The notes below the pieces were generated by a model, which ran no database searches, was not told the origin of the DNA, and saw only the letters and a program-made list of their open reading frames with translations. DNA of 30,692 nucleotides from positions 1 through 30,692 of the IMG/VR virus record IMGVR_UViG_3300020411_002295; one strand, 5' to 3'. Below, in pieces: positions 8,024-16,614 of this stretch. This stretch comes from a virus. The stretch's first letter is position 1. Each line of letters starts with the position of its first letter. The translations under genes were made by a program, and so were the position numbers.

Positions 8024-9398
8024 AACATTTTGTGCATTGCCTTGGATGCATTTAAGTACAAGGCCTGATGGAGCGATGAGAGTATGTTGTACTGCAAATG
8101 CTTCTTCTGTTGGAAAAACTGATTTTAAAGTTCACGGTGGAAAATTGGGAGAATTAAGAACAGAAGATGGTAAGCCTGCTAATTTAAATGTAGTTGGATT
8201 GAATGAATCTTGGAATAACTCTTACATGAAAAATGTTAGAAAACAAATGTTGGCGGGAGAAAAACCTGCTAGTTGTATGAAATGTTTTAAAGAGGAAGAA
8301 GCGGGACATAGAAGTAAAAGACAATGGGAAACTGCATATTGGTTAGAAAGATTTAGTTTAGATGATATAATAGGTGAGACTAAAGAAGATGGTGAAATAC
8401 CACCAAAAATAAGATATATTGATTTGCGTTTAGGTTCTAAATGTAATTTAAAATGTATTATGTGCAGCCCACATGACTCATCAGCATGGATACCAGATTG
8501 GAAAGAATATTATCCACAAGTAAAAAGTGAGTCACTTAAATATACTTCACAATGGCATGGTGGTGGTGCTGACCAACACGGAGCAACATATAATTGGTAT
8601 AAAAACAATCCTAAGTTTTGGGATGATTTATACAGTCAGATACCTAACATTTATCAATTATACTTTGCTGGTGGTGAAAGTACTATAATAGAAGAACATT
8701 ATACTTTACTTGAAAAAGTAATAGAAATGGGATATGCTGAACAAATTGAATTGAGATACAATAGTAATGGTGTTGAAATGCCAGATAGATTATTTAAATT
8801 GTGGGACAAATTTAAACGTGTAAGATTTCATTACAGTATAGATTCAGTTGGCATTATGAATGATTATATAAGATATCCTAGCAAGTGGAATCATCAAGTA
8901 AATCAAATGCACTTACTTGATAATACAGATGATAATGTTGAGGTTACTCTTGCATGTGCAGTACAAGCATTAAATATATATTATATACCAGACTTCATTA
9001 AATGGAAATTAAATGAAGGATTTAAAAAAATTAATATGTGGCCTTTTGGTGCGGGAGGTGTAAATTATCATTTTGTATATCATCCACCACAATTGAATGT
9101 TAAAATTTTACCAAAATGGTTTAAAGATGAGTGTCATTTAAAATATGTTGATTTTTATGGATGGTGGAAGAATAATTGGGAAAAAGGTATTCCATCTTGG
9201 CACAAAGGAAAAGTAACATATGAAGAATGGCAAGATGCAAATTATGGAATAAAAAGACTTAAAGGATTGATTTCATTTATGAAATCAGAAGATTGGTCAA
9301 ATAGAATGGTCGAATTTAAAGAATACATAACAATTATGGATAGGGTTCGAAAAACTAATTTTAAAAAAACTTTTCCAGAAATGGCAGAGTTATTATGA
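8007..9398 (+). CDS. Radical SAM enzyme, subfamily A, N-terminal twitch-like domain
   Basis: The 463 residues start with a small cysteine domain: FCALPWMH (C9), CC at 27-28 and SCMKCF (C90, C93). This is the pattern of radical SAM proteins whose auxiliary-cluster (twitch-type) domain sits at the N-terminus. The radical SAM core has SKCNLKCIMC (C146, C150, C153), AGGES (GGE at 222-224) and HYSIDSVG, followed by YIRYPSKWN, which marks this subfamily. The C-terminus ends in MDRVRKTNF then FPEM, also shared. Family members carry out 5'-deoxyadenosyl radical chemistry; the substrate here is unknown. BtrN is a characterised twitch enzyme that oxidises an aminocyclitol, so a sugar-like substrate is possible. 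ATG 8013 is an alternative start. Confidence 0.85.
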   Translation: MKMPSETFCALPWMHLSTRPDGAMRVCCTANASSVGKTDFKVHGGKLGELRTEDGKPANLNVVGLNESWNNSYMKNVRKQMLAGEKPASCMKCFKEEEAGHRSKRQWETAYWLERFSLDDIIGETKEDGEIPPKIRYIDLRLGSKCNLKCIMCSPHDSSAWIPDWKEYYPQVKSESLKYTSQWHGGGADQHGATYNWYKNNPKFWDDLYSQIPNIYQLYFAGGESTIIEEHYTLLEKVIEMGYAEQIELRYNSNGVEMPDRLFKLWDKFKRVRFHYSIDSVGIMNDYIRYPSKWNHQVNQMHLLDNTDDNVEVTLACAVQALNIYYIPDFIKWKLNEGFKKINMWPFGAGGVNYHFVYHPPQLNVKILPKWFKDECHLKYVDFYGWWKNNWEKGIPSWHKGKVTYEEWQDANYGIKRLKGLISFMKSEDWSNRMVEFKEYITIMDRVRKTNFKKTFPEMAELL

Positions 9399-9754
9399 GA
9401 GTAATGGTTGATATGTCTGCAACAATATTACACCACGGACATATTAGATTGTTAAAAAAAGCAAAAGAAGTAGGTGATGTTATTATTGCACTGGCAACAG
9501 ATGACGAAATAAAAATACATAAAAAATTTGTTCCTTTATTAAATTATAAAAATAGAGAAGAAATTTTAAAATCAATAAAATACGTAGATGACGTAGTACC
9601 ATCTCCGATGATAATAGATGATAATTTTTTAAAAAAACATAATTGTAAATTTTTAATACACGGTGATGATAATCAAAATTTAGTAAGTAAAAGCAAATTA
9701 ATTATTTTTCCTAGAACTAAAGATATTAGTAGTTCAAATTTAAGAAATGAATAA
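9395..9754 (+). CDS. TagD-like cytidylyltransferase
   Basis: This 119-residue protein is the usual size for glycerol-3-phosphate or ethanolamine-phosphate cytidylyltransferase-type enzymes. It has the HxGH nucleotide-transfer motif in ILHHGHIRLL (H13, G15, H16) and the C-terminal signature RTKDISSSN (R107-N115). ALATDDE and NYKNREEILKSIKYVD match strand and helix positions of the family. The predicted reaction is CTP plus an alcohol phosphate giving a CDP-alcohol and pyrophosphate. It therefore can supply an activated polyol or amino alcohol for glycan or lipid building. It overlaps the preceding radical SAM gene by 4 bases. The exact substrate (glycerol, ethanolamine, a sugar phosphate) cannot be told. 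Confidence 0.82.
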   Translation: MRVMVDMSATILHHGHIRLLKKAKEVGDVIIALATDDEIKIHKKFVPLLNYKNREEILKSIKYVDDVVPSPMIIDDNFLKKHNCKFLIHGDDNQNLVSKSKLIIFPRTKDISSSNLRNE

Positions 9755-9784
9755 ATCAAATTCAAAATTAACGCAAAGGAACAT

Positions 9785-10432
9785 ATGTTTGAATTAATAG
9801 ATTATTCTAAAAGCGCAAGTCATTGTCAAAGAAATTGGGATTATACACAAAAAATACCAAAAAAAGACATTGACATAATAGTAAGCACTGCAATAAATAT
9901 GCCAACAAAACAAAATTTAAAGACATATAAATTGTTAGTTAGTGATGATTTAGATTTTAATCATCAGTTATATGAATTAGCTACTGATCCTTTAAATCCA
10001 AAATCATTTGACCGTCCACTTCCTCACAGAAATATACAAGTATATGCTCCTCTTTTATTAATGTTTTTAAGAATACCTTTGGATCTTGATAAAATTGATC
10101 CTAATATACTAGAAAGATCTCATTTTAATCGAATGTCTCAAGGAGAAAGTTCTACCCATTATTCTATGTCAGTAGGTATTGCTTCAGGAGCAGCAGCGCT
10201 AGCTGCAAATCAAATGGGATATTCAACAGGGTTTTGTCAATGTTTTGATCATAAAAATCTTTCTTTGTTTTTTAAAGAAAAAAATATTCAATATTTTAAT
10301 TATCACAATTTAATAACACTTGGCATTGGAAAACCTCTTGAAAAATATAATTGGAATGATTTAGTATATAATGATATTCATTCAGGCACAGTGCCAATTT
10401 ACCATAAACAAATTGATGTACAACATATCTAA
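9785..10432 (+). CDS. Nitroreductase-family flavoprotein
   Basis: This 215-residue protein has the layout of FMN-dependent nitroreductases. An N-terminal helical segment (IVSTAINMPTKQN) corresponds to the family ARxAPSxxN phosphate-binding region. The core helix SVGIASGAAALAANQMGYSTGFCQCF is the usual dimer and FMN region, and the C-terminal LGIGKP strand also fits. The 30-base gap before it (9755-9784) holds only a clear Shine-Dalgarno, AAAGGA, five to six bases before ATG 9785, so this gene has its own strong translation start. It abuts a radical SAM gene (stop and start overlap at 10432). A second nitroreductase lies at 22407. A redox step on an enzyme product, or electron supply, are both possible. 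Confidence 0.8.
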   Translation: MFELIDYSKSASHCQRNWDYTQKIPKKDIDIIVSTAINMPTKQNLKTYKLLVSDDLDFNHQLYELATDPLNPKSFDRPLPHRNIQVYAPLLLMFLRIPLDLDKIDPNILERSHFNRMSQGESSTHYSMSVGIASGAAALAANQMGYSTGFCQCFDHKNLSLFFKEKNIQYFNYHNLITLGIGKPLEKYNWNDLVYNDIHSGTVPIYHKQIDVQHI

Positions 10433-11778
10433 TGAGAAAAACAAAACCACCATTTGATGATGAAAGATCACAATTTATTTTAGACAAATATGGAAAAGAT
10501 TTTTGTGCTGCTCCATGGACAAGTTTACATGAAGGGCCAGGCGGTTTAGTTAGTACATGCTGTAAATCAAGAGATCCTATTGGTTGGAGCCATGAACAAT
10601 CATTTGAAGAAATGTATAATAGTTCATTTATTAAAGAAGTTAGAACACAAATCTTGAACGGAGAAAAACCAAAACAATGTGCGGGATGTTATAATCATGA
10701 AATAGATAGTGTTCCAACTGGTAATAGAAGAAATTCAAACGTTAAATCCTATGATACAATTGATGAGTTAATAAAAATTACAGAGGATGATGGGACTTTG
10801 CCATATCAAAAACCTACTTGGTTAGATTTGTTATGGAGTAACAAATGTAATTTTGCCTGCCTTGGGTGTTCACCTTCATTAAGTTCAACTATAGAAAAAA
10901 ATTATAGTGACATATTTCAAAATTTGCATTTTCATAAAGAAATTAAGGGAGGACAATCTAAAAAAGTTTTTATGGGAGGTGATTGGCATAATACAAATCA
11001 AAGAAAAATAGAATACATTTTGAAACACAAAGATACATTAAATTTACTTCATTTGAATGGTGGTGAACCATTTTTACAAGAAGGGGTCTATGAATTACTA
11101 GATGTTTTGATCAAAGAAAATTTAACTAAAAAAATAGGCATTTGGAGTCATACTAATGGATCTATAAATCGTTTTAAAGGAAAAGATTTAGTGGAAGATT
11201 ATTTATCACATTGGGGTGATAATTGTAGGATAACAATGAGTCTTGATCATTATGGTAAGAGGGGAGAATTTATTAGATATGGATATAAAGAAAATAAATG
11301 GTGGCAAACATTTAAAAAATTGAGAAAAATTAATATTGATGTAACTGTTCAAATTTGTTATAATATTTTTAATTGTTTAACATTTTATGATTTTGTAAAA
11401 AATTTAATTGATACAATTGGAGAAGACCTTTCAGTTATTCCTCATATTGGAATAAAATTAAAATTTGGAATTTGGCATCATCCCAGACCTTTTGCGGCAG
11501 GGATGACTTCATTAGATAAAAATTTAAATCAAAAAGCCAAAGAAGAATTAGAAAAAGTTTTTGAAATAAAAACTTTAAATCATGAAGCAAAAAGACAAGT
11601 ATATGCTAATCTATATCATACTTTGGAAAGTGAGATGCCTTTATGGAAAGCACAAGAAGTAGGTCAAGTATTTGTTGATACTGTTGATAGATTGGACGAA
11701 AGAAGAAATGTAAAATTTCATGATACATTTCCTGAATTACATCATCTTTATGAAAAATGCAAAACCTTGAACAAATAA
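10432..11778 (+). CDS. Radical SAM enzyme, subfamily A, N-terminal twitch-like domain
   Basis: The 448 residues repeat the subfamily A plan. The N-terminal domain has FCAAPWTSLH (C25), TCCKS (C43, C44) and QCAGCYNHE (C83, C86). The core has NKCNFACLGC (C139, C143, C146), HLNGGEPFL and TMSLDHYG. It is the most diverged of the five in the IRYP region, reading FIRYGYKENKWW. A conserved C-terminal tail follows (VDRLDERRNVKF, FPEL). An insert between the core motif and GGEP contains KGGQSKKVFMGGDW. The substrate is unknown. The gene starts on the last base of the nitroreductase stop codon, so the two are likely coupled and may act on one substrate. Confidence 0.85.
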   Translation: MRKTKPPFDDERSQFILDKYGKDFCAAPWTSLHEGPGGLVSTCCKSRDPIGWSHEQSFEEMYNSSFIKEVRTQILNGEKPKQCAGCYNHEIDSVPTGNRRNSNVKSYDTIDELIKITEDDGTLPYQKPTWLDLLWSNKCNFACLGCSPSLSSTIEKNYSDIFQNLHFHKEIKGGQSKKVFMGGDWHNTNQRKIEYILKHKDTLNLLHLNGGEPFLQEGVYELLDVLIKENLTKKIGIWSHTNGSINRFKGKDLVEDYLSHWGDNCRITMSLDHYGKRGEFIRYGYKENKWWQTFKKLRKINIDVTVQICYNIFNCLTFYDFVKNLIDTIGEDLSVIPHIGIKLKFGIWHHPRPFAAGMTSLDKNLNQKAKEELEKVFEIKTLNHEAKRQVYANLYHTLESEMPLWKAQEVGQVFVDTVDRLDERRNVKFHDTFPELHHLYEKCKTLNK

Positions 11779-12815
11779 AAATTGTCGAACTTGAAATAAG
11801 TTCTTATTGCAATGCTGCATGTCCAGGGTGTGCAAGAACTCAAAAACCTGGAATGTTTGATTTGAAACATATTACTTTATCTGATATCAAAAGAATTTTT
11901 CCAAGTAAAAAACATATTAGTGAAAAAAGATTTAAATTGTGTGGGGTTCTTGGAGATCCAATTATGAATCCAGAAGCTCTTGAAATAACTGAATATTTAG
12001 TAGAAAATGATGCAATGATGGTAACATTTAGTACTAATGGGGGAATTCAGACAGAAGATTTTTGGGCAGAATTAGGTTCATTAAGTAAATCCACAGGAAA
12101 GGTTTGGGTAAATTTTTGTGTTGATGGACATAAAGAAACAAATCATGTTTATAGAGTAAATACAGATTTTAATAAAATAATGAAAAACATGAAATCTTAT
12201 TCATTAGGTGGTTTGGGAAAAGCTTTAGGTCAATGGGTTTATATTGTATTTGATCACAATGAATACGAGATAGATTTAGCAAGACAGGATGCAAAAATGC
12301 TTGGACTTACTTTTGTCATCAGAACTGGTATGAGAAATAGTTTGGATTGGGATTGGCCAGCATTGCGTGAATGGACATCTGTTACAAAACAATCAGGTAA
12401 GAAAAAAATTACAGTAAGTAAAAATATTGAACATAGTAAAGTAGATAAAGTTAAAACTTTAAGATCCGCAGTTGAAAATAAAAAAATTGATGAAAATATT
12501 GTTAAAAGTGTAGTTTGTAAACATATACATGAGGATGAAATATTTATTAGTAGTAATTTAAAATTATGGCCTTGTTGTTTTTTATGGGACAATTATTTTA
12601 AAGATAAAGAGAATTGCAGAGAAATATTAACATTTGATGATCCTCAATGGAATGATTTATCTGTAAAGTCAATTGATGAAATTTTAGAACATGATTGGTA
12701 TCAAACTGCATTAGAATTAAGTTGGAATCCTAATCACAATAGACATTTAAATCGTTGTATTGTAATGTGTGGTTTTAATAAAGCATATCATAATGAGTGG
12801 AAACGTGAAACCTAA
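11757..12815 (+). CDS. Radical SAM enzyme, subfamily B, with C-terminal auxiliary-cluster domain
   Basis: This 352-residue protein has SYCNAACPGC at C18, C22 and C25, LCGVLGDPIMNP in place of GGEP, FSTNGGI, NFCVDG and WVYIVFDHN. All of these are shared with 4251-5324 and with the split gene at 17904-18835. The C-terminal domain has VVCKHIHEDE, then LWPCCFLW, then the pair RCIVMCG, giving five or more cysteines for an auxiliary Fe-S cluster. The Lys-rich stretch before it (KKKITVSKNIEHSKVDKVK) is a probable linker, as in the 4251 protein. It overlaps the upstream gene by 22 bases and the next by 23. Radical chemistry is certain at family level; substrate unknown. Confidence 0.83.
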   Translation: MQNLEQIKIVELEISSYCNAACPGCARTQKPGMFDLKHITLSDIKRIFPSKKHISEKRFKLCGVLGDPIMNPEALEITEYLVENDAMMVTFSTNGGIQTEDFWAELGSLSKSTGKVWVNFCVDGHKETNHVYRVNTDFNKIMKNMKSYSLGGLGKALGQWVYIVFDHNEYEIDLARQDAKMLGLTFVIRTGMRNSLDWDWPALREWTSVTKQSGKKKITVSKNIEHSKVDKVKTLRSAVENKKIDENIVKSVVCKHIHEDEIFISSNLKLWPCCFLWDNYFKDKENCREILTFDDPQWNDLSVKSIDEILEHDWYQTALELSWNPNHNRHLNRCIVMCGFNKAYHNEWKRET

Positions 12816-13902
12816 ATGCTATGCTCCTAAAATTGGAATTTTTTATAATACTGTATTAGATAAAATATCTCCTTGTTGTCAATTTAAAAATAAATATACA
12901 CTTTCTGAATATGATTCAAATGAAGTGGAGAGGTTGGTGGACTTAAAAAATCTAGATAGTCCTTGTAGTATTTGCATAAACAGAGAATCTTATGGTAAAA
13001 CTAGTTTAAGAAATAGTTTTCAAAATTACTATAATGATTATTATAATAATGAAGAATATCCAATATATGCAGATATAAGAACAAGTAATTTTTGCAACTT
13101 TCAATGCAATATGTGTACTACTATTGATAGTAGTAAAATTGAAAATTATGTAAAAAAATATCCTCATATGGGAAAATTTTTTAAATATGTATCAGACTCA
13201 CCTAAAAATTCAATAATCAACTTAAATGAAAAACTTCTAAAAAATCTTAAAATCATAAAAGTAGCTGGTGGTGAACCTACAATTGATGAATCATGTTATA
13301 ACTTTTTAAATAATTTATTAAAAATCAATAAAAGAAAAGATAAAGAATTGTGGTTGACAACAAATGGTTCTAATTTAAATAATTTTTTGGAATCATATGC
13401 TGAGTCTTTTAAAAAAATTAGTGTGACTATAAGCATTGATGCTATAGAAGATTTATATGAATATATAAGATATCCTGGAAAATGGAATAAAACTGAAAAA
13501 GAATTACAAAACTGTATTGCAAAATTTCATAATGTGAGTTTTAATATAAATTGTGTTATACAATGTTTTAATTTGATTTATGTTTCTTCATGGATTCCTT
13601 GGTTCAGTAAATTTAAAAATCTCAATCCATCTTGTAAAATTGTTTGGTTAGAATGTACTTCTCCTTCACATTTTGGTTTAAATTCATTATCATCAAAAAG
13701 TAAATCATTTATCATAAAAGAAATTGATAAATTAAAAAAATATAATAATATCAATGATAAATTAGAAGAATTATTAATTATGATTAAAAAATCTTCTTAT
13801 AATAAAAATGACAACAATATGTTACATAATTACATTGAAGAAACAAATAAAATAAGAAAAACAAATGCCTATGATCAATTTTTAAATTTTTTAAAAATAT
13901 GA
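12793..13902 (+). CDS. Radical SAM enzyme, subfamily A, N-terminal twitch-like domain
   Basis: Start chosen at ATG 12793 (MSGNVKPKCYAPK, 369 residues). A GTG at 12769 would add eight residues and lengthen the overlap with the upstream gene. The N-terminal domain has C9, CC at 28-29 and SPCSIC (C58, C61); the usual CxxPW is changed to CYAPK. The core has NFCNFQCNMC (C101, C105, C108), VAGGEPTI, LTTNGS and ISIDAIE with YIRYPGKWN. The C-terminus is shortened to NKIRKTNAY, ending near the core. This is the smallest of the five subfamily A proteins. Codon use is strongly AT-biased, like its neighbours. Substrate unknown. Confidence 0.84.
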   Translation: MSGNVKPKCYAPKIGIFYNTVLDKISPCCQFKNKYTLSEYDSNEVERLVDLKNLDSPCSICINRESYGKTSLRNSFQNYYNDYYNNEEYPIYADIRTSNFCNFQCNMCTTIDSSKIENYVKKYPHMGKFFKYVSDSPKNSIINLNEKLLKNLKIIKVAGGEPTIDESCYNFLNNLLKINKRKDKELWLTTNGSNLNNFLESYAESFKKISVTISIDAIEDLYEYIRYPGKWNKTEKELQNCIAKFHNVSFNINCVIQCFNLIYVSSWIPWFSKFKNLNPSCKIVWLECTSPSHFGLNSLSSKSKSFIIKEIDKLKKYNNINDKLEELLIMIKKSSYNKNDNNMLHNYIEETNKIRKTNAYDQFLNFLKI

Positions 13903-14639
13903 AGAATATTGTTGCATTACAAACTGCTAGATCAGGATCAAAAAGTGTTCCTAAAAAAAATTTATTAGAAGTAGATATGCACCCATTGTTTGCGCATAGT
14001 ATACTTGCGGCAATAAGTTGTGAATTAATTAGTAGTGTTTGGTGTAGTACAGATGATGATGTAATAAAAAGTTATAGTAATTTTTATAATTTTAAAGTTA
14101 TTGATAGGCCTGTTGAATTGAGCGGAGATACAGACAGTCATTTAGAAGTTATACGTCATGGCGTACTTGAGATTGAAAAACAAATTGGTTTACAAGATAT
14201 TGTTGTCATGTTATGGGGTAATGTTGTGGGTATTAATGGAGATAATCTTTCTGAAGCAATCAGTATGTTAGAAGATTATGACAGTGTTGTGAGTGTTAGT
14301 AAATTTAATATGTTTAATCCATTTCGTGCAATGCAAATACAAAATGATGAGTTAGTGACCTTTGTACCACAACAAGAAATAATAAATGATATTCCTACAA
14401 ATATGATATCAGATTGGCCTGCTGATAAAAATAGTGCAGGAAATATATATTATTGTAATGGTAATTTTTGGATAAGTAAAAGAAATGTCATTTTTCAAAA
14501 TGATAATAATTTACCATTTCAATGGTTAGGTAAGCGTATTAGACCATATGTTCAAGATGTATTTTTAGAGTTAGATGCTCCATGGCAAAAACAATATGTC
14601 CAATCCAGTGCAAAATATAACAAAATGAGGATTGAATGA
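13899..14639 (+). CDS. NeuA/KdsB-like CMP-sugar synthetase
   Basis: This 246-residue protein begins with the nucleotide-binding signature ARSGSKSVPKKNL (residues 10-22) of acylneuraminate cytidylyltransferases. WCSTDDDVI follows, then RPVELSGDT, which matches the RPxxLxxD motif, and DSVVSVSKFNMFNPFRAM in the sugar-binding region. The family makes a CMP-activated nine- or eight-carbon acidic sugar (sialic, legionaminic, pseudaminic acid or Kdo) from CTP. The C-terminal half, with NGNFWISKRN and VFLELDAPWQKQY, fits the family dimer and end region. It overlaps the radical SAM gene before it by 4 bases and the unknown gene after it by 4. No sialic-acid synthase (NeuB-like) is visible here, so the sugar must come from the host or from outside the window. 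Confidence 0.82.
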   Translation: MKNIVALQTARSGSKSVPKKNLLEVDMHPLFAHSILAAISCELISSVWCSTDDDVIKSYSNFYNFKVIDRPVELSGDTDSHLEVIRHGVLEIEKQIGLQDIVVMLWGNVVGINGDNLSEAISMLEDYDSVVSVSKFNMFNPFRAMQIQNDELVTFVPQQEIINDIPTNMISDWPADKNSAGNIYYCNGNFWISKRNVIFQNDNNLPFQWLGKRIRPYVQDVFLELDAPWQKQYVQSSAKYNKMRIE

Positions 14640-15427
14640 TTTCTAATTACTTTGAAAAAAATCATTTATTTTATGTGACAATAAATCCTGATCAACATAA
14701 AAATATTCGAATATTATCTCACCTTAATAATCCAGATATTAAGAGGTATAATTCTTATGTGAAGTATCATAATTACACTCGTCCAATTGAAGAATTTTAT
14801 CAAAGTGCTGAAAAAATATTCAAAGTGATACAATATTGTGATACTAGAATAGTTGATTTTCAAGGAGACTTACTGTTCAAATCTAAAGAGTGGGGGCAAT
14901 TGTGTAGTATTGTTAAAGAAGTATATCAAAATGGAAATAAAAATATTCCTATATTAAGAAAAACTTCTAATGGTTTCAACGCACATCCCGGAAATCATTT
15001 AGCTTTTGCTATGTTGTTTTTAGGAATACCTATGCGTTGTTTTTTTACTATAACAAATGCTTGGAAACATCATGTAACTAAAATTAGTACAATACATGAA
15101 ACAATATGGAACCTAACACAGATAAAAAAAATATTAAAAACTAGAGATATAGAGTTTTGGATTACAGATTTGGATGGGCAATTGGTTCCAAACATTTTTC
15201 CAAAAATACAAGGAAAATCTAGTTGGAAAAGTTATCAAAATGGTGATTGTGATTGGCCATGGGAAGAAGTTGAACAATATAATCAAGATCCTGTAAAAGA
15301 ATTTGATTTAGATAGCGTAGTACCAAAGCGTAAATTTATAAATGAAACTATAATGAAAAATAATAAGTTTGCATTTTTACTTACTGGAAAATCTGAAGAT
15401 GATAATTTTTTTAAACAGTCAGCATAA
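14636..15427 (+). CDS. Hypothetical protein with HPG motif
   Basis: I do not recognise a characterised family for these 263 residues. A central block NGFNAHPGNHLAFAML, then GIPMRCFFTITN, resembles ILHPGGSRRKVLGI then KPVYFVITDF in the unknown protein at 21590-22399. The two are therefore probably distant relatives. A conserved HPG followed by basic residues and a strand recalls ParB-like nuclease or kinase folds, but this is not enough for a call. There is no signal peptide or membrane segment. The gene starts inside the stop of the CMP-sugar synthetase (ATGA, 14636-14639). Its last 17 bases overlap, tail to tail, the minus-strand radical SAM gene. Confidence 0.7.
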   Translation: MISNYFEKNHLFYVTINPDQHKNIRILSHLNNPDIKRYNSYVKYHNYTRPIEEFYQSAEKIFKVIQYCDTRIVDFQGDLLFKSKEWGQLCSIVKEVYQNGNKNIPILRKTSNGFNAHPGNHLAFAMLFLGIPMRCFFTITNAWKHHVTKISTIHETIWNLTQIKKILKTRDIEFWITDLDGQLVPNIFPKIQGKSSWKSYQNGDCDWPWEEVEQYNQDPVKEFDLDSVVPKRKFINETIMKNNKFAFLLTGKSEDDNFFKQSA

Positions 15428-16613
15428 AATTAGTAATTTTTGGATCTAAATAATTTTCAAATTTTTGATTTCTTACAGTATCAAATGTCTTTGTATCTTG
15501 TAAAAATTGTTGTTGTTTGATTTTCTTATTTTCAATATTTACATTAATACAATAATCAATATATTTTTTAATTTTGTTTATTGCGGATTCACTACCTTCT
15601 AAATCAACATTTGCATAATTTTCTTTTAAATTTTGTAATATGTTTTTTGGTAAAAATTTTATATCCAATACACTATTTTCTGGTCCTGGATCTGGTATAA
15701 TTTTCCATTTGATATTTTTATCTAATGTACCAATAAGATCAATTAGTTGTATTAAGTTGTAACAATTATAGATTGTTAAAACAGAGCAAATGTGAATAGA
15801 AACATTATCATTTGTATTATTAATAATCTTTACTAAATTATTGTGGAGTTTATTCCATTTATAAGGATATCTAATGTATTCATAAATTTTTTCAGTTCCA
15901 TCAATACTGATAGTAATTGTACTCTTTCTAAATGAATTAAAAGTTTGAATTACTTTTTTATTAACTATGGTTCCATTAGTTGTTACATTTAAATCAATAT
16001 TTTCATTTTTAATATTTTCACATATGTTCCAAAAATTTGTATTAATTAATGGTTCACCACCAGTAAATTTTATACTGTCTAATTGTGGAGAAATGTCTAT
16101 GATATTTTTGATAATTGTTTCTGATATATCAAAAAAGCTTTTTACACCAAACATATCTTGATTAGCATGATCTTGTCCCATGTTTAAATATTGGGGAATG
16201 GGTAAATTTAATTTTTTTATTTCATTATAATCTATTCTCAATTTATTGCTATTTTTCATATTGCACATTCTACATCTTAAATTACATTGTTCTCCAAGTG
16301 TAATATCAATATTTTTTAATATAGGGTCTATTAATATTTTACCATCTTCAATAGCTGTAAGTCTGGGACTATAAATATTATTATCTTCAAGATTATGACA
16401 ATAATTACACATTGTATTTTTTTTATTATTTTTTATATCATGAATTAAATCACCAAATGTTTCTGAAAAATTATGAATAGTGTTCGATGTGATATCAACT
16501 TCTTTCCTGTTTATTGGTTTTACGTTACAACAAGGTGCTACAAGCATTTTTTGAGGATTACTGTTACTACTTTTTATTGCTAAAGTATTGAATGGATATG
16601 GACAATAGGACAT
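15411..16613 (-). CDS. Radical SAM enzyme, subfamily A, on the opposite strand
   Basis: The 400 residues follow the subfamily A plan: SYCPYPFN (C4), PCC (C28, C29), MCNYCH, core EQCNLRCRMC (C110, C114, C117), FTGGEPLI, VTTNGT and ISIDGTEKIYEYIRYPYKW. The C-terminal tail is KTFDTVRNQKF. It is the only minus-strand gene between 2932 and 26459. It overlaps its right-reading neighbour at 15427 by 17 bases, and its start codon is separated from the next rightward start by one base. No Shine-Dalgarno sequence is seen upstream of ATG 16613. It is closest in motif details to the proteins at 12793 and 16615. Expression would need its own promoter, which must lie inside the gene at 16615. Confidence 0.84.
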   Translation of the reverse strand: MSYCPYPFNTLAIKSSNSNPQKMLVAPCCNVKPINRKEVDITSNTIHNFSETFGDLIHDIKNNKKNTMCNYCHNLEDNNIYSPRLTAIEDGKILIDPILKNIDITLGEQCNLRCRMCNMKNSNKLRIDYNEIKKLNLPIPQYLNMGQDHANQDMFGVKSFFDISETIIKNIIDISPQLDSIKFTGGEPLINTNFWNICENIKNENIDLNVTTNGTIVNKKVIQTFNSFRKSTITISIDGTEKIYEYIRYPYKWNKLHNNLVKIINNTNDNVSIHICSVLTIYNCYNLIQLIDLIGTLDKNIKWKIIPDPGPENSVLDIKFLPKNILQNLKENYANVDLEGSESAINKIKKYIDYCINVNIENKKIKQQQFLQDTKTFDTVRNQKFENYLDPKITNFMLTV

Positions 16614-16614
16614 A

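Noticed and set aside
12254-12592. Antisense ORF of 112 codons (and similar antisense frames at 3420-3632, 4650-4895, 5060-5365, 17280-17618)
   Set aside because: Each lies fully inside a well-supported gene on the other strand and shows no recognisable motif or sensible start context.
14636-15427. ParB-like nuclease call for the HPG proteins
   Set aside because: Only a short HPG/basic pattern supports it; the other ParB-domain motifs could not be placed.
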